Made by a program: the position numbers and the translations under genes
Notes under the pieces: generated by a model
The model's input: the letters and a program-made list of their open reading frames with translations, nothing else
Database searches by the model: none
Told to the model about the DNA's origin: nothing
Origin: an uncultured Marmoricola sp.
GTDB lineage: Bacteria > Actinomycetota > Actinomycetes > Propionibacteriales > Nocardioidaceae
NCBI GenBank assembly: GCA_937868455.1
Contig: CALMMO010000531.1
Coordinates: forward strand, 1 to 15,977
Reading direction: 5' to 3'
DNA: 15,977 bases
Part shown: piece by piece, positions 12,917 to 15,977 of the stretch
How the letters are laid out: the number at the start of each line of letters is the position of its first letter
How positions within the stretch are numbered: the first letter of the stretch is position 1

Positions 12917-14100
12917 TTTTCGACCCCTATGACTACGAAACTCAAGAGAACCCTTACCCGACGTACGCGAAGTTGCGTGCCGAGGCGCCGGTCTATCGCA
13001 ACGACGAGCGCGACTTTTGGGCGCTGTCGAAGCACGCCGACATTTTGGCTGTGCTGAAGGATGAGAAGCGGTTCAGCAACGACCACGGCGTCTCGCTCGA
13101 TCCCAGTTCGTGGGGCCCCAACGCCCACTCTGTGATGAGCTTCTTGGCGATGGACCCTCCTGACCAGACCAGGCTGCGCAAGTTGGTCAGTCGTGGGTTT
13201 ACCCCCCGCCGGGTTGCGGAGATGAGTGAGCAGATTCGCCGGATCAGCAACGAGCACCTCGAGCCCGCCCTCGAACAAGGCACCTTCGATTGGGTCGATG
13301 ACTTCGCCGGCCGAGTGCCCATGGACGTCATCTCCGAAATGGTGGGGGTGCCCAGAGCAGACCGCGCCGAGCTACGCCGACTGGCTGACCTCGTGGTGCA
13401 CCGCGATGACGGTGTGTACGACGTGCCAGCCGAGGGCATCGCAGCCACCTTGGATTTGGTCGTCTACTACCAAGAGATGGTCAATCAGCGGCGCAGGAGC
13501 CGCACCGACGACCTGACCAGCGCCCTGATTGACGTCGAAGCTGACGGAGAGCGGCTCACCGACAACGAGATCATCTCCTTCCTCTTCCTCATGGTGGTGG
13601 CCGGCAACGAGACCACCACCAAACTCCTCGCCAACGCTGTGCACTGGGGTGCGGCTAACCCTGACCAACTGCGCAAGCCGCTCAACGACCCGAGCCGGAT
13701 CAGCGACTGGGTGGAGGAGACCCTGAGATACGACACCTCTAGCCAGGTGCTGGCCCGCCGGGTCAACGCGGACGTGCAGATCAGAGGCGTCGACATCGCC
13801 AAGAACGAGCGCCTCATCGTGCTTCTGGGCAGCGGCAACCGCGACGAGGACGTCTTCCCCGATCCTGACAAGTACGACCTCGACCGAGGCAGCGAACAGT
13901 GGGCCGAGCACATCAGTTTCGGCAAGGGCCGCCACTTCTGCCTAGGCGCCAACCTGGCCCGGCTCGAAGCCAACATCGCGTTGGCCGAACTCGCCCAGCG
14001 GGTGTCCTCGATCGAGGCCGATCCTGCCCAGGCCGAGCGGGTGCACTCCATCAATGTGCGCGGATTCGCGCACCTTCCGATCACGGTGGTGCCCGCATGA
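12913..14100 (+). CDS. cytochrome P450, CYP123-like
   Basis: The 395-residue soluble P450 has all hallmarks: I-helix AGNETTT (230-236), ExxR (E269-R272), and the haem-binding loop FGKGRHFCLG (336-345) with C343 as thiolate ligand. The N terminus (FDPYDYETQENPYPTYAKLR) is typical of bacterial class I P450s, which receive electrons from a ferredoxin and reductase. No membrane anchor is present. Assignment to the CYP123 type rests mainly on position: regulator, P450, SDR, CYP51 is the Mycobacterium tuberculosis Rv0767c-Rv0764c order, where the P450 is CYP123. The substrate is not known. It overlaps both neighbours by ATGA (12913-12916 and 14097-14100), so it is made together with them. Confidence 0.93.
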   Translation: MIFDPYDYETQENPYPTYAKLRAEAPVYRNDERDFWALSKHADILAVLKDEKRFSNDHGVSLDPSSWGPNAHSVMSFLAMDPPDQTRLRKLVSRGFTPRRVAEMSEQIRRISNEHLEPALEQGTFDWVDDFAGRVPMDVISEMVGVPRADRAELRRLADLVVHRDDGVYDVPAEGIAATLDLVVYYQEMVNQRRRSRTDDLTSALIDVEADGERLTDNEIISFLFLMVVAGNETTTKLLANAVHWGAANPDQLRKPLNDPSRISDWVEETLRYDTSSQVLARRVNADVQIRGVDIAKNERLIVLLGSGNRDEDVFPDPDKYDLDRGSEQWAEHISFGKGRHFCLGANLARLEANIALAELAQRVSSIEADPAQAERVHSINVRGFAHLPITVVPA

Positions 14101-14873
14101 AGCACCCAGACCGCAGACCGATCGCGATTGCCGGTGCGTCCAGTGGCATCGGTGCCGCGACTGCAGTGTTGCTCGCTGAGCACGGATATCCGGTGGCGCT
14201 GGGCGCTCGACGTACTCAACGAGTCGAAGAACTCAGCGAACAGATCAAAGCCAAAGGTGGCGAGGCGTTTGCTGCCTCACTCGACGTGCAAGACCCCGCA
14301 AGCGTCAATGCCTTTGCGGCAGCCGCTGAGTCAGCACTAGGCCCAATCGAGGGGCTGGTGATGTCGAGTGGCATCAACTCCCCTGGGAGCGCCTGGGAGG
14401 TGGGTGCCGAGCGGGCCGCCGAAATCCTCGACGTCAACGTGATCGGGGCCTATCGCTTGCTCGACGCATTCGCCCCAGGCATGGTCGAGCGCCAGCGCGG
14501 CGACTTGGTCTTCATCTCCAGCGATTCCAGCACCACTCATAGGCCGCGTACGGCGGCGTACAACGCCAGCAAAGCCGGCATCGATGCGCTCGTGCTCACC
14601 TTGCACAAGGAACTCGAAGGCACAGGAGTGCGCGCCTCAGTCGTGCGTCCTGGGCCAACCATGACCGAGATGGGCACGGGCTGGCCCGGCGACGAACTCG
14701 TGAAGGTGTTTGAAGACTGGACGACCTTCGGCCTAGCTCGGCACTCCCAGTTCTTGCCCGCGGAGGCGTTGGCCACGGCCATTTGGACGATCATCAGCGC
14801 CCCCCGAGGCACCCATTTCACCGAAATCAATGTGCAACCAGAAGCCCCCGTCAAGAAGGTGGACAAGCAGTGA
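14097..14873 (+). CDS. short-chain dehydrogenase/reductase of the CYP51 operon
   Basis: A 258-residue classical SDR. The Rossmann glycine motif is GASSGIG (13-19), preceded by Ala where Thr is usual; the N114, S141/S142, Y155 and K159 catalytic set is visible (YNASK at 155-159), and the usual NAG is replaced by SSG (90-92). ARR (37-39) after strand 2 suggests NADP use. The C-terminal phrases GTGVRASVVRPGPTMTEMG and NVQPEAP strongly recall the SDR encoded between CYP123 and CYP51 in mycobacteria. It probably oxidises or reduces an alcohol/ketone on the same substrate as the P450s; which substrate is unknown. Overlaps are ATGA upstream and GTGA downstream (14870-14873). Confidence 0.93.
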   Translation: MKHPDRRPIAIAGASSGIGAATAVLLAEHGYPVALGARRTQRVEELSEQIKAKGGEAFAASLDVQDPASVNAFAAAAESALGPIEGLVMSSGINSPGSAWEVGAERAAEILDVNVIGAYRLLDAFAPGMVERQRGDLVFISSDSSTTHRPRTAAYNASKAGIDALVLTLHKELEGTGVRASVVRPGPTMTEMGTGWPGDELVKVFEDWTTFGLARHSQFLPAEALATAIWTIISAPRGTHFTEINVQPEAPVKKVDKQ

Positions 14874-15977
14874 CTATCCAAAGTGTCTCGGTGGCAACCG
14901 CAGGCGAACAGACCAACCTCGAAGACATGCGCACCGACCCGATCGGGTTGCTCGAGCGGACCTATGCCGAGTGCGGCGAGCTAGGCCACATCCAGTTGGG
15001 CCCCAAAGATGTCTATCTCGTCGTGGGCGCGGAGAAGCAAGAGATCTTCTTCCGTGCACCCGAGGAGGTGCTCGACCAGGGTGAGGCCTACCCCTTCATG
15101 AAGGCGATCTTCGGCGAAGGGGTCGTCTTTGACGCCTCACCTGAGCGACGCCAAGAGATGCTGCGCAACCAGGCGTTGCGCGGTGAGCAGATGCGTGGTC
15201 ACGCCCAGACCATCGAGGCCCAGATCAAGCAGATGGTGTCCAAGTGGGGCGACGAAGGTGAGATCGATCTGCTGGACTGGTTCGCTGAGCTCACCATCTA
15301 CACCACATCGGCCTGCCTAATTGGCGAGCGCTTCCGCAACCAGATCGACGGACGATTCGCCAAGCTCTATCACGACCTTGAGCAGGGCACCGACGCGATG
15401 GCGTTCGTTGATCCGTACGCCGACTTGGAGTCGTTCCGCCAGCGCGACGCAGCCCGAGTGCTGCTGAAGGAACTAGTCCAAGAGATCATCGATGAGCGAG
15501 CACAGTCACCCAAGGTGCCGCGCGAGGAGCGCGATCTGCTCGACGTACTCGTCTCATTGGGGTCGTTCTCCACCGATCAAATCACCGGGATGTTCATCTC
15601 GATGATGTTCGCGGGCCACCACACCACCACTGGCACCTCGGCCTGGACCTTGATCGAACTGCTGCGCCACCCCGAGATCCTCCAAGGTGTCGTCGATGAA
15701 CTCGACAATCTCTATCAAGCCGATGAGAGCGGTGAGGTGCCCGAGATCTCGTTCCGGGCGCTGCGCGCCATCCCCAAACTTGAGGCGGCCTTCAAGGAGA
15801 CCCTGCGCCTGCACCCCCCGTTGATCTTGCTGTTGCGCTTGATCAAGGAGGACATCGAGATCGGCGATCGGGTGCTCCCGGCAGGCTCGCTGATCGGGGC
15901 CAGCCCTCGACTGAGCAACCGGCTGCCTGAGTCGTTCCCCGACCCAGAAGCCTTCGACCCGGGCCGCTACATCGACC
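14870..15977 (+). CDS. cyp51: sterol 14-alpha-demethylase CYP51, cut by the right edge
   Basis: 369 codons are present of a family size of about 450. Strong family marks are AYPFMKAIFGEGVVFDASPE (73-92, B'-C region with the substrate-contacting Tyr and Phe), LRGEQMRGHA, AELTIYTTSACLIG (139-152), the I-helix MFAGHHTTTGT (246-256) with the CYP51-specific HTT, and KETLRLHPPL (309-318). These match mycobacterial CYP51 closely throughout. CYP51 removes the 14-alpha methyl from lanosterol-type sterols in three oxidation steps. The haem loop and C terminus are outside the window. The start is GTG, overlapping the SDR stop as GTGA. By analogy with Mycobacterium a small ferredoxin gene should follow. 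Why an actinomycete carries it is not settled. Confidence 0.97.
   Translation, partial: MTIQSVSVATAGEQTNLEDMRTDPIGLLERTYAECGELGHIQLGPKDVYLVVGAEKQEIFFRAPEEVLDQGEAYPFMKAIFGEGVVFDASPERRQEMLRNQALRGEQMRGHAQTIEAQIKQMVSKWGDEGEIDLLDWFAELTIYTTSACLIGERFRNQIDGRFAKLYHDLEQGTDAMAFVDPYADLESFRQRDAARVLLKELVQEIIDERAQSPKVPREERDLLDVLVSLGSFSTDQITGMFISMMFAGHHTTTGTSAWTLIELLRHPEILQGVVDELDNLYQADESGEVPEISFRALRAIPKLEAAFKETLRLHPPLILLLRLIKEDIEIGDRVLPAGSLIGASPRLSNRLPESFPDPEAFDPGRYID

Overview
The window is high-GC DNA with GTG/TTG starts, many 4-base gene overlaps, TANNNT -10 boxes placed directly before start codons, and an aspartokinase gene with an internal second start. This points to an actinomycete (Actinomycetota). 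A nocardioform or Propionibacteriales-like relative is plausible, because the right end has the CYP123-SDR-CYP51 order I know from Mycobacterium. Species cannot be named from sequence alone.

Left block (1-5668, all minus strand) is core housekeeping. In transcription order it runs dnaX, recR, a DUF5063 protein, a four-helix membrane protein, lysC (with an internal beta-subunit start) and the first codons of asd. recR/DUF5063 and lysC/asd overlap by 4 bases. ybaB, which usually sits between dnaX and recR, is absent: only 16 bases separate them.

Middle block A (5877-9135) has a plus-strand operon of three single-pass membrane/secreted-domain proteins joined by ATGA overlaps. It converges with a minus-strand polytopic membrane gene, and the 3' ends overlap by 21 bases. 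I recognise no function for these four genes.

Middle block B (9171-11981) is an accessory island. It is bounded by a perfectly inverted pair of 25-base sequences and contains three copies of a 33-base direct repeat. Between the repeats are two similar modules. Each has a minus-strand gene for an exported protein, a coupled small membrane protein gene, and a plus-strand decayed 3' fragment of a serine-recombinase-like gene ending in the repeat. The arrangement looks like serial integration of recombinase-borne cassettes beside a tRNA-Ser gene. The first cargo pair (225-aa exported protein with a glycine-rich hydrophobic C terminus, plus a 46-aa two-helix protein) resembles an effector/immunity pair in layout only.

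Right block (12008-15977): a tRNA-Ser(GGA) gene with its terminator (minus), a divergent 4.5S SRP RNA gene (plus), then a tightly packed operon of a TetR regulator, a CYP123-like P450, an SDR oxidoreductase and a CYP51 sterol 14-alpha-demethylase cut by the window edge. All three junctions are 4-base overlaps. Two palindromes over the TetR promoter and start codon suggest autoregulation of the whole operon.
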